35,260 nt of DNA from Candidatus Poribacteria bacterium (GTDB lineage: Bacteria; Poribacteria; WGA-4E; WGA-3G), in the NCBI GenBank assembly GCA_003635195.1, contig PYIY01000187.1, positions 1-35,260 on the forward strand. The letters run 5' to 3'. The position numbers and the translations under genes were made by a program. How positions within the stretch are numbered: position 1 is the stretch's first letter; the number at the start of each line of letters is the position of its first letter. The notes beneath the pieces are model-generated. The model did not search any database. It saw only the letters and a program-made list of their open reading frames with translations, and was not told the origin of the DNA. This document shows positions 1 to 9,077 of this stretch, in pieces.

Positions 1-410
1 ATGAATATGAGATCGGGACTGGCTTGTGGATAGACCAATCGCCAGATTTCTGTGAATCGGTATGAGGTGTTTTCCCCTTCCCAACGGCGAGTTCGACTAG
101 CGGTGCCGCCGCGCACATGCCTAAACAAAAGGTCTTTTCCACCATCTGCACAAAATGCTAAAGGGCTCGGTTTTTTATGGAGGTCGCCAGGTCCCTTTAA
201 CACCAAGTGATAAAGTGTGTCAGAATGCCGTTTTAGCCGGTTGTGCGTCGCTGCAATGTTTTTCTGATATATGTTCATTTGCTGCTTGTATTCTCCGAGA
301 TACGCAACAGCATTGACGATCATCAGTATCAAAATCAATAACGTTGTCAGTGCAAAACGGAGGCTACTTAAGTGATCGTAGAGTTCGCGTTTGACAATAT
401 GAAAAATCAT
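1..410 (-). CDS. ABC-2 type permease, second of pair, 3' part outside window
   Basis: An open frame runs from an ATG at 410 to the window edge without a stop, giving about 136 residues. The protein begins MIFHIVKRELYDHL and has one long hydrophobic helix at about residues 17-38, followed by a soluble, probably extracytoplasmic stretch. This N-terminal layout (a short amphipathic start, one TM helix, then a long loop) matches the neighbouring permease at 512-2014 and the ABC-2 membrane protein family. An AGGA Shine-Dalgarno sequence lies about 7 nt before the ATG. It is the downstream partner in the same transcription direction, 101 nt after the first permease. The ATPase subunit is not in the window and may lie beyond the left edge. 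Family membership is inferred from layout and context, because the diagnostic C-terminal half is missing. Confidence 0.7.
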   Translation of the reverse strand, partial: MIFHIVKRELYDHLSSLRFALTTLLILILMIVNAVAYLGEYKQQMNIYQKNIAATHNRLKRHSDTLYHLVLKGPGDLHKKPSPLAFCADGGKDLLFRHVRGGTASRTRRWEGENTSYRFTEIWRLVYPQASPDLIF

Positions 411-511
411 CTTACGTCCTTGATAGAAGGCGGTGTTTGAAGTGTTGGGTTTCACTCACACCTTTTCGAGGTTTGATACCTCTTTTCAGTTCCGTTCAAT
501 CCAATCTACAG

Positions 512-2014
512 CTAGATTTCCTGCCTGACAAAAATGGCGAAGGTTGCAAGGAATAGTAGAATATTGAGCAATAGCAGCAACTGAAGATCAGGAAGTGCGC
601 GTGAAGCGTTTGTCCAGAGACTGGCACGCTGATATACAAATCTCGGTAGATCGTCCAAGTTGATGGTTCCTTTATCGCTGGCGAACCACTGCCGGCTTGA
701 GAAGGCATCCTTGTCATAAAAGTAGTTAATCAGCGTGCGCCGATACTGCCTCGCGTCTTCAAAGAAATCGGTAACCCCATAAAGATCGGTTCCTGCCCAC
801 GCTTGTGTTGCGAGATCATACATCGCGGCGGGAGAGACCCGAAGCAGGTTCCGAGCTATTTTTGCTCGCCAAAACCGGGTCTGCTTGAATACCGGCATGC
901 GCACCAAACCCATTTTCTCTGCGGCACGAATGCGTAGCGGTGTCAAGAATTGATGGTAGCGGATAGCGTGAGGAATAAATTTTTCGGATTCCGGGGCAAT
1001 GACCCGCCAATCATAAGATTTGAACTCTATATGATTCGCTATCTCTGGTGCACTTACACCAATGTGTACCCAATAATTGTCCCTTAAGAAGCGGTCACTT
1101 TCTCCGTTAACTCCATCGTTCTTAAGATATTCCTTCTCCTCTTTGTTAACCGTCTCTTGTATTTGCCAAATTGCGCCGAAACTGGAGTTTATCTTACTAT
1201 CCCGTTCACGGGTTAACTGGCTGACCGCGAACACACTAACGGAAGGATAGACCAATATTAGTACTACCCAGATGAATAGAGAGAACATGAGTGCTGTGGC
1301 AGTGCGGTGCACCCCGGCGGAAATCAGCAATCCGATCAAGTAGATAGCAGAGAGATAGATAATCGAAGTTAGTAAGATGCAGGCGATTCTCAGAAAATCG
1401 CCTCCACTGAAAAAGATTGATCCTGATAAGACGATCCATATTAAGGCAATAGCGAAACTGATAATGAGGGGAAGTACCAAACAGATCATCGCGCCAAAGT
1501 ATTTCGCCGCCAAGATAGCACTTCGGCTTATTGGGTGGCTCATTGTGAGCCGCAATGTGCCAGCTTCGCGTTCTCCAGCAATCGCATCGTAGGCGAACAG
1601 CAATGCAAGTAGAGAAAGAACAAATTGAAAAATAAAGACTAAGTCAATTCGATAAAAATAATCAATGAAAAGGTTACCAGAGCCGTGGGACTCGGCATCC
1701 CAAAGGAGTGGGACGTTCGTGTAATAAATCCGCAGTGTATTGCCAAGCCGGTCGTCCATACCGGCATTAAAAATGCTTAACGGACTGGGTGGACGATCAA
1801 TCTTTGGTCTCAAATCAGAATAGGTTCGGGTGGACAGAAGTGCTTCACGGTGGACATTTCTGGCGGTATTGTAACCCGCCAACCGTTGCTCGTAATCGTC
1901 GATTCTGATGAGCGTGGTTATGACAACGAGCAGCAGGCAGACGATCACCGTAATTGCAAAACGAAATGTTATCAGATGGGCGAGAATCTCACGCCTCAGT
2001 AGCACTAAAAACAT
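512..2014 (-). CDS. ABC-2 type transporter permease
   Basis: Membrane subunit of an ABC exporter, about 500 residues. TM helix 1 is at about residues 10-33. A roughly 90-residue extracytoplasmic loop follows. Further hydrophobic helices lie at about 125-145, 170-200, 215-240 and 245-270, then a long soluble loop, and a last helix ends at the C-terminus. The stretch EREAGTLRLTMSHPISRS after TM2 is the coupling motif typical of ABC-2/NosY-like permeases. I start it at the ATG at 2014 because GAGGA lies 8 nt upstream; the frame can be extended only to a TTG at 2035. The large C-terminal loop resembles the DUF3526-type permeases. The substrate cannot be told from sequence. It forms a pair with the permease at 1-410. 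Confidence 0.88.
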   Translation of the reverse strand: MFLVLLRREILAHLITFRFAITVIVCLLLVVITTLIRIDDYEQRLAGYNTARNVHREALLSTRTYSDLRPKIDRPPSPLSIFNAGMDDRLGNTLRIYYTNVPLLWDAESHGSGNLFIDYFYRIDLVFIFQFVLSLLALLFAYDAIAGEREAGTLRLTMSHPISRSAILAAKYFGAMICLVLPLIISFAIALIWIVLSGSIFFSGGDFLRIACILLTSIIYLSAIYLIGLLISAGVHRTATALMFSLFIWVVLILVYPSVSVFAVSQLTRERDSKINSSFGAIWQIQETVNKEEKEYLKNDGVNGESDRFLRDNYWVHIGVSAPEIANHIEFKSYDWRVIAPESEKFIPHAIRYHQFLTPLRIRAAEKMGLVRMPVFKQTRFWRAKIARNLLRVSPAAMYDLATQAWAGTDLYGVTDFFEDARQYRRTLINYFYDKDAFSSRQWFASDKGTINLDDLPRFVYQRASLWTNASRALPDLQLLLLLNILLFLATFAIFVRQEI

Positions 2015-2449
2015 CGAACGATTCCTCAGTGTCAATCAAATTTTCTCACAGGATTAATGTAAAATCTTCGTTTTCACCAAAAGACTCCAGAAAGCGTATT
2101 TTTTTCGTTTGTATATAAAGACGCGAGTTATGTGAAGAAAGGTGCATGATTTGCGGACGCAGTTAGTGGGATGGAAAATCGGATTTTTTTAACATCATTA
2201 TTTTTTATCGGATACCTCAAGAAAGTAATAGATTGATCACTATCGTCTCAATATATAGTGACGCGGGGTAGGGCAAAATGGTGGCATAATTGAGAAAAAA
2301 ATATTTTTAGAAGGCGGGATTAGATGAAAATTAACAATTCGATTCGGTGGTGTTGGGTGTTCATTCAGTTTGTGGTACAAAATACCGTGAATATGCTTCA
2401 CTTAGTTTTCCATTCAGAATCAACATTTTTCGCTGAATTCCACATGCAG
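2015..2449. other. AT-rich intergenic region between WD40 gene and permease
   Basis: This 435-base stretch lies between the start of the permease and the 3' end of the WD40 gene, both on the minus strand, so it should hold the permease promoter and the end of the WD40 transcript. I see no convincing consensus promoter. A 7-bp inverted repeat TCACTAT/ATAGTGA lies at 2237-2243 and 2255-2261. The roughly 40 bases next to the WD40 stop resemble the sequence after the stop of the second WD40 gene near 4355, so the duplication that made the pair extended past the stop codon. Confidence 0.5.
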
Positions 2450-4318
2450 CTAACGTATTTTCCAGAGGAGAATTGTGCCATCAACACTGCCAGTGACAAG
2501 TGTGGTATCATCGGGAGAAAAGGCAATAGAAGCGACAATCTCCGTATGTCCCGAAAACGTAACTAAGTGCGTTTTTGTGCGAACATCCCATATCCGTACC
2601 GTCTTATCCGCGCTCCCCGCAGCAATGAGGGTGCCATCGTGAGAATACGCAATGGAAGCGATATAACCTGTATGTCCTGAGAGTGTAGCGATGCGTTTGC
2701 CTGTGTTCGCGTCCCATAACTGCACAATGTTATCAAAACCCCCAGTGGCAATAGTTTTCCCATCCGGAGCATACACGACAGATTTGACCGGTTCTTTATG
2801 TTCTGGAAATGTAGTGATGTGTTTTCCTGCTTGTGTGTCCCACAACCGCACCATCCGATCCCAACTTGCACTTGCGAGTGTTTTGCTATTCGGAGAAAAC
2901 GCAAGGGATGTGACGAAATTTGTATGTCCTTCAAATGTGGCTTTTTGCTGTCCTGTTTGTGCATCCCACAATCGCACTGTTTCGTCCCGACTGCCAGTGG
3001 CAAGCGTTTTGCCATCAGCGGAATATACCACGGTATAGATCGGCCCGGTATGCCCCCTGAGGGTAGTGATGTGTTTTCCAGTTTTTGGGTCCCACAACCG
3101 CACTGTTTTATCGTGACTGCCAGTCGCGAGCATTTCGCCATCCGATGAATACGCGATAGATGAAACAAAATTAGTATGCGTCCGCCATACGCGCGTGATT
3201 TTGTACGCTCCTGTATGTGTTTCCCGACACTGAATTGTTCCATTAGCATTGCTACTGGCGAGCGTTTTGCCATCCGGAGAATATGCTATAGCAGTAATCC
3301 AACGGGTATATCCTGAAAATGCAGTTTTGCGTTCTCCGGTTTGTGGGTCCCACAACTGTACTGTCCCGTCATCACTGCCAGTCGCAAGTGTTTTGCCATC
3401 CGGAGAATACACTACGGAACGGATACCACCTATGTGTCCTTTGAGCGTCCCTTTGTGTTCTCCGGTTTGCGAGTCCCACAATCGCACAGTATTGTCCCGA
3501 CTTCCGGTAGCAAGCGTTTTGCCATCCGGAGAATATACTACGGTATGGACACTATTAGTGTGTCCTATGAGTGTAGTCATGTGTTTTCCAGTGTGTGCGT
3601 CCCACAACCATATCGCTTGGTCTGCACCACTCGCGGCAGCGATAGTTTCGCCATCCGGCGAATATACTAAGGCATGAATATAGCCAGCGTGTCTGAGTGT
3701 ATTTTTGTGTTCTCCTGTATGTGCATTCCACAACTGCACTGTGAAGTCCCAACTCCCAGTCGCAATCGTGTCCCCATCCGGAGAATAGGCGATGGCATCA
3801 ACAAGGTCCGTATGTCCAGAGAGTGTATTTTTGTGTTCTCCCGTTTGTGCGTCCCACAATCGCACTGTTTTGTCCCGACTGCCAGTCGCGAGTGTATTTC
3901 CATCGGGAGAATACGCTACAGAATAGACCCCATCCGCGTGTCCAGAGAGTGTGATTTTGTGCTGTCCTGTGACTACATCCCACAGCCGCACCGTCCCGTC
4001 CCAACTTGCACTTGCGAGTGTCGTGCCATCAGGAGAAAATGCGACTGAAGAAACACTGTCTGTATGCCCTGTAAGCAGGTCAAGTTCCTTTTCTTTGGCA
4101 GGACGCACATCGTAAATCCAAATTCCGATGGCACTGCCAACCGCAAGCCGAGTGCCATCCGGTGAGAAAGCGATATTCCCCGTTATTTTGCCTTTACCGA
4201 GGCGTGCTGTGGCACCATCGGGTAAATTCCATGCGGTATAATCTTGAGCAGGTGCCCTCGGTAGTAGCACGGCAAAAGGTATAAATAGGGTGATGAGGTA
4301 TAGGTGTGTCGTTTTCAT
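2450..4318 (-). CDS. Exported WD40-repeat protein with 14 blades (copy A)
   Basis: A 622-residue protein starting MKTTHLYLITLF, with a signal peptide whose probable cleavage follows APA at about residue 24. The rest is WD40 repeats. I count 14 blade-ending motifs of the type VRLWD.(Q)TG, the first degenerate (IWIYDV) and the last ending the protein (ILLWKIR), which would form two seven-bladed propellers. The usual blade signature SPDG(K/T)TLA(T/S)GS recurs about every 42 residues. One blade carries IQCRETHTG in place of LWD. Such proteins are binding scaffolds and no catalytic domain is present. The frame extends upstream to 4387 but the signal peptide argues for the ATG at 4318. It follows its paralogue by 37 nt and is probably in the same transcript. 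The ligand is unknown. Confidence 0.9.
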   Translation of the reverse strand: MKTTHLYLITLFIPFAVLLPRAPAQDYTAWNLPDGATARLGKGKITGNIAFSPDGTRLAVGSAIGIWIYDVRPAKEKELDLLTGHTDSVSSVAFSPDGTTLASASWDGTVRLWDVVTGQHKITLSGHADGVYSVAYSPDGNTLATGSRDKTVRLWDAQTGEHKNTLSGHTDLVDAIAYSPDGDTIATGSWDFTVQLWNAHTGEHKNTLRHAGYIHALVYSPDGETIAAASGADQAIWLWDAHTGKHMTTLIGHTNSVHTVVYSPDGKTLATGSRDNTVRLWDSQTGEHKGTLKGHIGGIRSVVYSPDGKTLATGSDDGTVQLWDPQTGERKTAFSGYTRWITAIAYSPDGKTLASSNANGTIQCRETHTGAYKITRVWRTHTNFVSSIAYSSDGEMLATGSHDKTVRLWDPKTGKHITTLRGHTGPIYTVVYSADGKTLATGSRDETVRLWDAQTGQQKATFEGHTNFVTSLAFSPNSKTLASASWDRMVRLWDTQAGKHITTFPEHKEPVKSVVYAPDGKTIATGGFDNIVQLWDANTGKRIATLSGHTGYIASIAYSHDGTLIAAGSADKTVRIWDVRTKTHLVTFSGHTEIVASIAFSPDDTTLVTGSVDGTILLWKIR

Positions 4319-4355
4319 CTCAAAAGTCAACACTTTTTGGCAAGATTCGGGGCAA

Positions 4356-6239
4356 CTAACGTATCTCCCATAACAGAATTGTACCATCGTTGCTACTGCT
4401 GGCGACAGTTTTTCTATCCGGAGAGAAGGCTACGGAAGTGACATCTTCCGTATGTCCTGAGAATGTGGCAAGGTGTGTTCCTGTTTTTGCGTCCCATAAC
4501 CGTACTGTTTTGTCATTACTGCCGGTCGCTATTTTGGTGCCATCATGAGAATATGCTATGGAACGGATAACCGCTGTATGTCCTGAGAATGTAGCGATGT
4601 GTTTTCCGGTGCTCACGTCCCATAACCACACTGCGGGGTCGTTGTCGCCGAAAACGCCAGTAGCGAGCGTTTCTGCATCCGGAGAATAGGCTATCGACAT
4701 GACCGAACCTTGAACTTTGGGGAAAGTCGTAATGTGTTTTCCTGTTTGTGGGTCCCACAACCGAACTGTTGCGTCGGCACTCACAGTTGCGAGGGTCGTA
4801 CCATCCGGGGCGTACGCTATAGACAAGACTAAACCCGTATGTCCGGTGAGTGTAGCGATGCGTTCTCCGGATTGTGCGTCCCACAAACGCGCGGTCTTGT
4901 CCCGGCTGGCGGTTGCAAGCGTGCGCGCAATCGGAGAAAATGCTACGGCATAGATAAAGCTCGTATGTCCTGTGAGTGTGGTAATGTGTTCCCAAGTTTG
5001 TGCGTTCGATAATCGCAACCTTCCATCTCTACCACCCGTAGCGATCATTTTGCCATCCGGAGAATATGCCACAGTAAAGATATCACGTACATGCTCCGAA
5101 AGCGTGGTTTTGTGCGCGCCTGTGTGTGCGTCCCACAGTTGTAACGTGCCTCTTCCTTCAGTGAAACCACCGCTGGCAATAGTGCCACCGTCGGGTGAAT
5201 ACGCTATGGCGGATATTGACCGCGTATGTCCTGAGAGTGTCGCAATGTGTTTTCCTGTTTTTGCGTTCCATAACCGGACTGTGTCGTCTGCACTTGCGGT
5301 AGCGATCATTTTGCCATCCGAGGAATATACGACGGAATGGACAACAGCCGTGTGTCCTCTCAGTGCAGATTTTTGTCGTCCGGAGTATGCGCTCCACAAC
5401 CGCACGGTACCGTCCCAATTTCCAGTAGCGATCGTTTTGCCATCCGGGGAATACACGACGGCACGGAACCCGTCTGTGGGCTGTCTCAGTGTTTTTTTAC
5501 GTTGCCCAGTCATTGCGTCCCACAACCGTACTGTTTTGTCATTACTGCCAGTCGCAAGCGTTTTGCCATCCGCGGAAAACGCTACAGCATCAACACTTTT
5601 TGTATGTTCTTTTACTGTGATTTTGTGTGCACCTGTTTGGACATCCCACAAGCAGGCAGTATTGTCCCGACTGCCAGTCGCAAGCGTTTTGCCATCGGGA
5701 GAAAATGTTACAGACATGACCTGACCTGAATGCTCTGAAAGTGTAGTTTTGTGTGCTCCTGTTTCTGCGTCCCATAAGCGTGCTGTGTTGTCCCAACTGC
5801 CAGTCGCAAGCGTTTTGCCATCGGAGGAATACGCCATAGAATAGACAGCGTCCGTATGTCCCTCAAGCGTCGTTTGGAGTTCCCCCGTGACGGCATTCCA
5901 CAGGTTCACTGTTCCATCGTTGCTGCTACTCGCCGCGATTGTGCTGGCATCTGGAGAATATGCTATGGATAGGATTGGCTGCGTGTGACCGGCAATCAAA
6001 TCAAGTTCTTTTTCTTCGCCGGGACGCACACCGTAGATCCAAATCCCGATAGCACTGCCAACCGCAAGCCTTGTACCATCCGGTGAGAAAGCGATATTTA
6101 CGCCTATCCTACCTTTACTAAGGCGCATTGTCGCTCCATCAGGTAAACCCCATTTTGTATAATCTTGAGCAGGGGCGTTTGGGAGCAAGAGTAAGAAAGT
6201 TAAAAATAGGGTGATGAAGTATAGACCAATCGTTTTCAT
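4356..6239 (-). CDS. Exported WD40-repeat protein with 14 blades (copy B)
   Basis: A 627-residue paralogue of the next gene, starting MKTIGLYFITLFLTF with a signal peptide ending near APA-QDYT. It also has 14 blade ends, from IWIYGV to ILLWEIR, fitting two seven-bladed propellers. The first about 80 residues after the signal peptide (QDYTKWGLPDGATMRL and following) are nearly the same in both copies, which indicates recent tandem duplication. Its ATG overlaps the stop of the upstream lysozyme-like gene as ATGA, so translation is likely coupled; an AGG lies just upstream inside that gene. One blade reads LRLSNAQT and has lost the W. It is probably a periplasmic scaffold with unknown partners. 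Confidence 0.9.
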   Translation of the reverse strand: MKTIGLYFITLFLTFLLLLPNAPAQDYTKWGLPDGATMRLSKGRIGVNIAFSPDGTRLAVGSAIGIWIYGVRPGEEKELDLIAGHTQPILSIAYSPDASTIAASSSNDGTVNLWNAVTGELQTTLEGHTDAVYSMAYSSDGKTLATGSWDNTARLWDAETGAHKTTLSEHSGQVMSVTFSPDGKTLATGSRDNTACLWDVQTGAHKITVKEHTKSVDAVAFSADGKTLATGSNDKTVRLWDAMTGQRKKTLRQPTDGFRAVVYSPDGKTIATGNWDGTVRLWSAYSGRQKSALRGHTAVVHSVVYSSDGKMIATASADDTVRLWNAKTGKHIATLSGHTRSISAIAYSPDGGTIASGGFTEGRGTLQLWDAHTGAHKTTLSEHVRDIFTVAYSPDGKMIATGGRDGRLRLSNAQTWEHITTLTGHTSFIYAVAFSPIARTLATASRDKTARLWDAQSGERIATLTGHTGLVLSIAYAPDGTTLATVSADATVRLWDPQTGKHITTFPKVQGSVMSIAYSPDAETLATGVFGDNDPAVWLWDVSTGKHIATFSGHTAVIRSIAYSHDGTKIATGSNDKTVRLWDAKTGTHLATFSGHTEDVTSVAFSPDRKTVASSSNDGTILLWEIR

Positions 6240-6913
6240 TTTTTACCTGCCAAAACCGGTTGCATGTAGATTTTTAGGTCATCCGAGCGTTTGAGCCATT
6301 TCTGGAGGTGACTGCCGTATTTCTCTGGGTTCTTTTTTGCTAGCGATTGGAAGACCTCACGCTTTTGGGCATCAAATTGGAGGAATACCTCCCACGCGTA
6401 GGCTGGGTTCTGAGAACGTTTGGCTTCAAAATCAGCATTGAATGCTCGGACAGCATCCGCGGTGCCCATCCCCCATTGACCGTCCGCTGCAACACCGACA
6501 AGTTTCTGGACCTCTTTTACGGCTTCTCTACCCACCAGTGTAACGAAATCGGCATAAATCAGTTGGAGTGCGGGGTGGATGTCCCAGGCGTGCCACCTTC
6601 TTTGGAGCGTGTCATAATAGTAGCGTTTGATGATGGTGATATCGACTTTTGGGTCTTTGAGCGGATTGAGTTTTGGGTCGCCCGCAAGATCCCGGACATA
6701 CCTTGGGAGGTGGCGGATATCGCCCTGTTTGCTGCGCCATATTTCCCACTTTTTCTGGGTGATACCGGCATAATTATTCGCGTCGTTGACGCTCTCATCG
6801 TGTGCGATGATGAACACGAGGGCATGATCGTGGTCAATCGGTACGCCGTTGTAACTGGTCAATATGGCGTAAACGGCAAAGAAGGAGCAGACCGCGATAA
6901 TGGGTTTAATCAT
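6236..6913 (-). CDS. GH108-like lysozyme/peptidoglycan hydrolase with N-terminal signal anchor
   Basis: A 225-residue protein. The start at 6913 has AGGAG about 8 nt upstream; a longer frame reaches 6946. The N-terminus MIKPIIAVCSFFAVYAIL is a signal peptide or anchor. The segment DESVNDANNYAGIT resembles the catalytic-Glu motif of glycoside hydrolase family 108 (usually EGG.VN....GG.TN.GIT), with two residues fewer after the Glu. A later segment with LVGVAADGQWGMGT resembles the peptidoglycan-binding module usually fused to GH108. The family usually cleaves peptidoglycan. The compressed Glu motif leaves activity open. It overlaps the WD40 gene downstream by 4 nt, so the enzyme and scaffold may act together in the periplasm. 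Confidence 0.68.
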   Translation of the reverse strand: MIKPIIAVCSFFAVYAILTSYNGVPIDHDHALVFIIAHDESVNDANNYAGITQKKWEIWRSKQGDIRHLPRYVRDLAGDPKLNPLKDPKVDITIIKRYYYDTLQRRWHAWDIHPALQLIYADFVTLVGREAVKEVQKLVGVAADGQWGMGTADAVRAFNADFEAKRSQNPAYAWEVFLQFDAQKREVFQSLAKKNPEKYGSHLQKWLKRSDDLKIYMQPVLAGKK

Positions 6914-6981
6914 TTTTGTTCTCCTAATTGTCCTTGTAGGATTCAAGAGAGGTTTGGAATATCCAAGGTTTTTGTGTAAAA

Positions 6982-7013
6982 TCCGGTGCGGTTGGGAAAC
7001 CGCCCCTACCGGA
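6982..7013. repeat. REP-like nested palindrome between mutL and lysozyme gene
   Basis: Outer arms TCCGGT and ACCGGA enclose an inner stem GCGGTT/AACCGC with a GGG loop. It is followed by GGATCTGGTG. The same layout recurs at 12111-12141 and, with other stem letters, at 12046-12084 and inverted at 23020-23049. Confidence 0.65.
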
Positions 7014-7024
7014 TCTGGTGGAGA

Positions 7025-8926
7025 TTATCGATGGAACCAGCGTTCTAATTCATCGCGCCCCATTTCGACGATGATTGGACGCGAGTGCGGACAATTGAAA
7101 GGTAGTTTCGCTTCGGATAACTCCTTGATGAGGTTCATCATCTCCTTGGTATCCAATGTATCGCCTGCTTTGACAGCAGATTTACACGCGAGAGTGATTA
7201 AGGCGTTGTCAATGACTTCCGGGAGTTGCACATCGGTATGCGGTTCTTCTGGGAGTTTGTCGAGTAGGTCGGTGACGGTCTGCGCGGCAGCACGGGTTGG
7301 TAGCGGCGACGGGATCGCCCGGATCAGGATCGTGTTTCCGCCAAACTCTTCCAGATCAAAACCGAGTTTCTCGAAGATGTCGCCGTGGATTTTCAAGGCA
7401 CCGAGTTGCTGCGGCGTGGCTTCCAGCGTAACGGGTAGTAGTAACCCTTGCACAGGAATCCCGTCGGCTTGCATCTGGTTAACGAAGCGTTCATAAAGCA
7501 CACGCTCGGCGGCGACGTGCTGGTCGATGAAGAAGATTTTATCCTTCGCTTCAGCAACGATATACGTTTTAAAGAGGTTCGTCTTGAGTTGAACGTCTTC
7601 AAAGTCGAGTAGATTTAAGTTTACACCGTCAGGAATTTCCTGACGCGGGGGTTGCACAACGACTTCAGGCGTTGTGGAGGTGGCTTGGACTTCCGAAGGG
7701 GCAACGGTTTCAGGCACTTGCTCGGTACCCTCTGTTTCCTGTGTCGGGACAGGTGGTGTTTGCGTCTGCTGCGTTCCTGCTACAGGCGTTGTGGCGCGTT
7801 GCCCTATTTTAGTAGCGGGTGAGGATCTAGGGGTGTGGCGTGGCGTGGAAACCTGCCGTGGTAGACTGGTATCACGGGTTTCGGTGTCATCTTCAGATTC
7901 CGTCGGTTCAACGGGTGTTTCGATCTTTGGGATGTACTTCGCTTTATGGACAGCGTTGCGGAGTATCCGGACGATGCCGCTATAAATTGTCCGCTCGTTG
8001 CGAAACCGTACTTCAATTTTTGCGGGATGCACATTGACATCGACCGTCTCCGGTTCCAACGTTAGGAAAAGGAGTGCCACTGGCTGCCGTCCCTTGGCTA
8101 CCATAGCGTCGAGTGCCTCTGTGAGTGCAGCACCGATGATTCGACTGCGGATCGGTCGCTGATTGAGAAAAAAGAGTTGATACTCGCGATTCGGCTTCGT
8201 AAATTCAGGTTTCCCAAGTAAACCGTATACCTTCAGGTCGGGCAGTTCTTCTGTGAATTCGATGAGATTCTCAGCGAATTCTTTACCATAGAGCAGACGT
8301 GCGCGCTCCAAATGCGAATCGCAGGCGCGGACATCAAGGATTGATCTGCCGTTGTGCGTCAGTGAAAAATGGATGTTCGGATGCGCGAGTGCTGCCCATG
8401 TCACCTGATTCGTGACGTGGTTCATCTCGGTGGTATCGGTCTTGAGGAACTTCAGACGTGCGGGGACATTGTAAAAGAGATTGTTAATCGACATGTGGGT
8501 GCCTGGAGAACAGCCACTCTCTTCCACAGCGCGGAAGACTCCGCCATCAACGTTAACTTTTGTTCCATTAAGTGCGTCGGCGGTACGGGTGAGGAGTTCA
8601 AATTGTGAGACCGAGGCGACACTTGCCAACGCTTCGCCACGGAATCCAAATGTTTGAATACATTCAAGGTCTTCAATGCGGTTCACCTTGCTTGTGGCGT
8701 GGCGTTCTAAGGCGAGCAGCGCGTCCTCGCGTTCCATGCCGACTCCGTTATCGGAAACATGGATGAGCCGTTTTCCGCCTGCCCGGATTTCGACGCGTAT
8801 GGAGGTGCTTTCCGCGTCCACAGCGTTCTCGATCAATTCCTTGACGACTGAAGCGGGACGTTCAACGACTTCGCCAGCGGCAATCTTATTGGCAACATCT
8901 GCAGAGAGTATCTTAATCTTTCCCAT
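7025..8926 (-). CDS. mutL: DNA mismatch repair protein MutL (endonuclease type)
   Basis: A 633-residue MutL. The N-terminal GHKL ATPase shows ELIENAVDAES (motif I), DNGVGM (motif II) and GFRGEAL (motif III) within the first 110 residues. A transducer-like domain runs to about 330. A low-complexity linker rich in Thr, Pro and Glu spans about 345-435. The C-terminal dimerisation domain has the endonuclease motif DQHVAAERVLYE at about 465, with Val in place of the usual Ala, plus ACKSAVKAGD and CPHSRPI, the metal-site motifs of nicking MutL proteins. It therefore should nick DNA itself and need no MutH. No good ribosome site precedes the ATG. The leader holds a hairpin CCGATTTG/CAAATCGG (8951-8958, 8968-8975). 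MutS is not in the window. Confidence 0.95.
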   Translation of the reverse strand: MGKIKILSADVANKIAAGEVVERPASVVKELIENAVDAESTSIRVEIRAGGKRLIHVSDNGVGMEREDALLALERHATSKVNRIEDLECIQTFGFRGEALASVASVSQFELLTRTADALNGTKVNVDGGVFRAVEESGCSPGTHMSINNLFYNVPARLKFLKTDTTEMNHVTNQVTWAALAHPNIHFSLTHNGRSILDVRACDSHLERARLLYGKEFAENLIEFTEELPDLKVYGLLGKPEFTKPNREYQLFFLNQRPIRSRIIGAALTEALDAMVAKGRQPVALLFLTLEPETVDVNVHPAKIEVRFRNERTIYSGIVRILRNAVHKAKYIPKIETPVEPTESEDDTETRDTSLPRQVSTPRHTPRSSPATKIGQRATTPVAGTQQTQTPPVPTQETEGTEQVPETVAPSEVQATSTTPEVVVQPPRQEIPDGVNLNLLDFEDVQLKTNLFKTYIVAEAKDKIFFIDQHVAAERVLYERFVNQMQADGIPVQGLLLPVTLEATPQQLGALKIHGDIFEKLGFDLEEFGGNTILIRAIPSPLPTRAAAQTVTDLLDKLPEEPHTDVQLPEVIDNALITLACKSAVKAGDTLDTKEMMNLIKELSEAKLPFNCPHSRPIIVEMGRDELERWFHR

Positions 8927-8950
8927 GTTTTTAACGATTGGGTTCCTGCT

Positions 8951-8975
8951 CCGATTTGTCCGATGTTCAAATCGG
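8951..8975. repeat. Hairpin in mutL leader
   Basis: A perfect 8-bp inverted repeat CCGATTTG/CAAATCGG with a 9-nt loop lies 25 nt upstream of mutL. There is no T-run after it in either direction, so it is not a simple intrinsic terminator. A second inverted repeat, GAATTGC/GCAATTC at 9006-9012 and 9027-9033, lies between this and the ABC gene stop. Role unknown. Confidence 0.5.
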
Positions 8976-9077
8976 GTTCTCGCCTAAACCTATCTCCATT
9001 TGGAGGAATTGCATTTTTTATCTTTCGCAATTCGACGATAACGAAGTTCTAACCCTACTCCATATTTATTCGGCGTT

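Noticed and set aside
2324..2566. Plus-strand frame of 80 codons with a purine-rich stretch before the ATG
   Set aside because: It overlaps the WD40 gene end in antisense, and its sequence shows no family or structure.
2563..5900. Many long open frames on both strands inside the WD40 genes
   Set aside because: They are shadows caused by the repeated DNA of the WD40 blades; no start sites or sensible domains.
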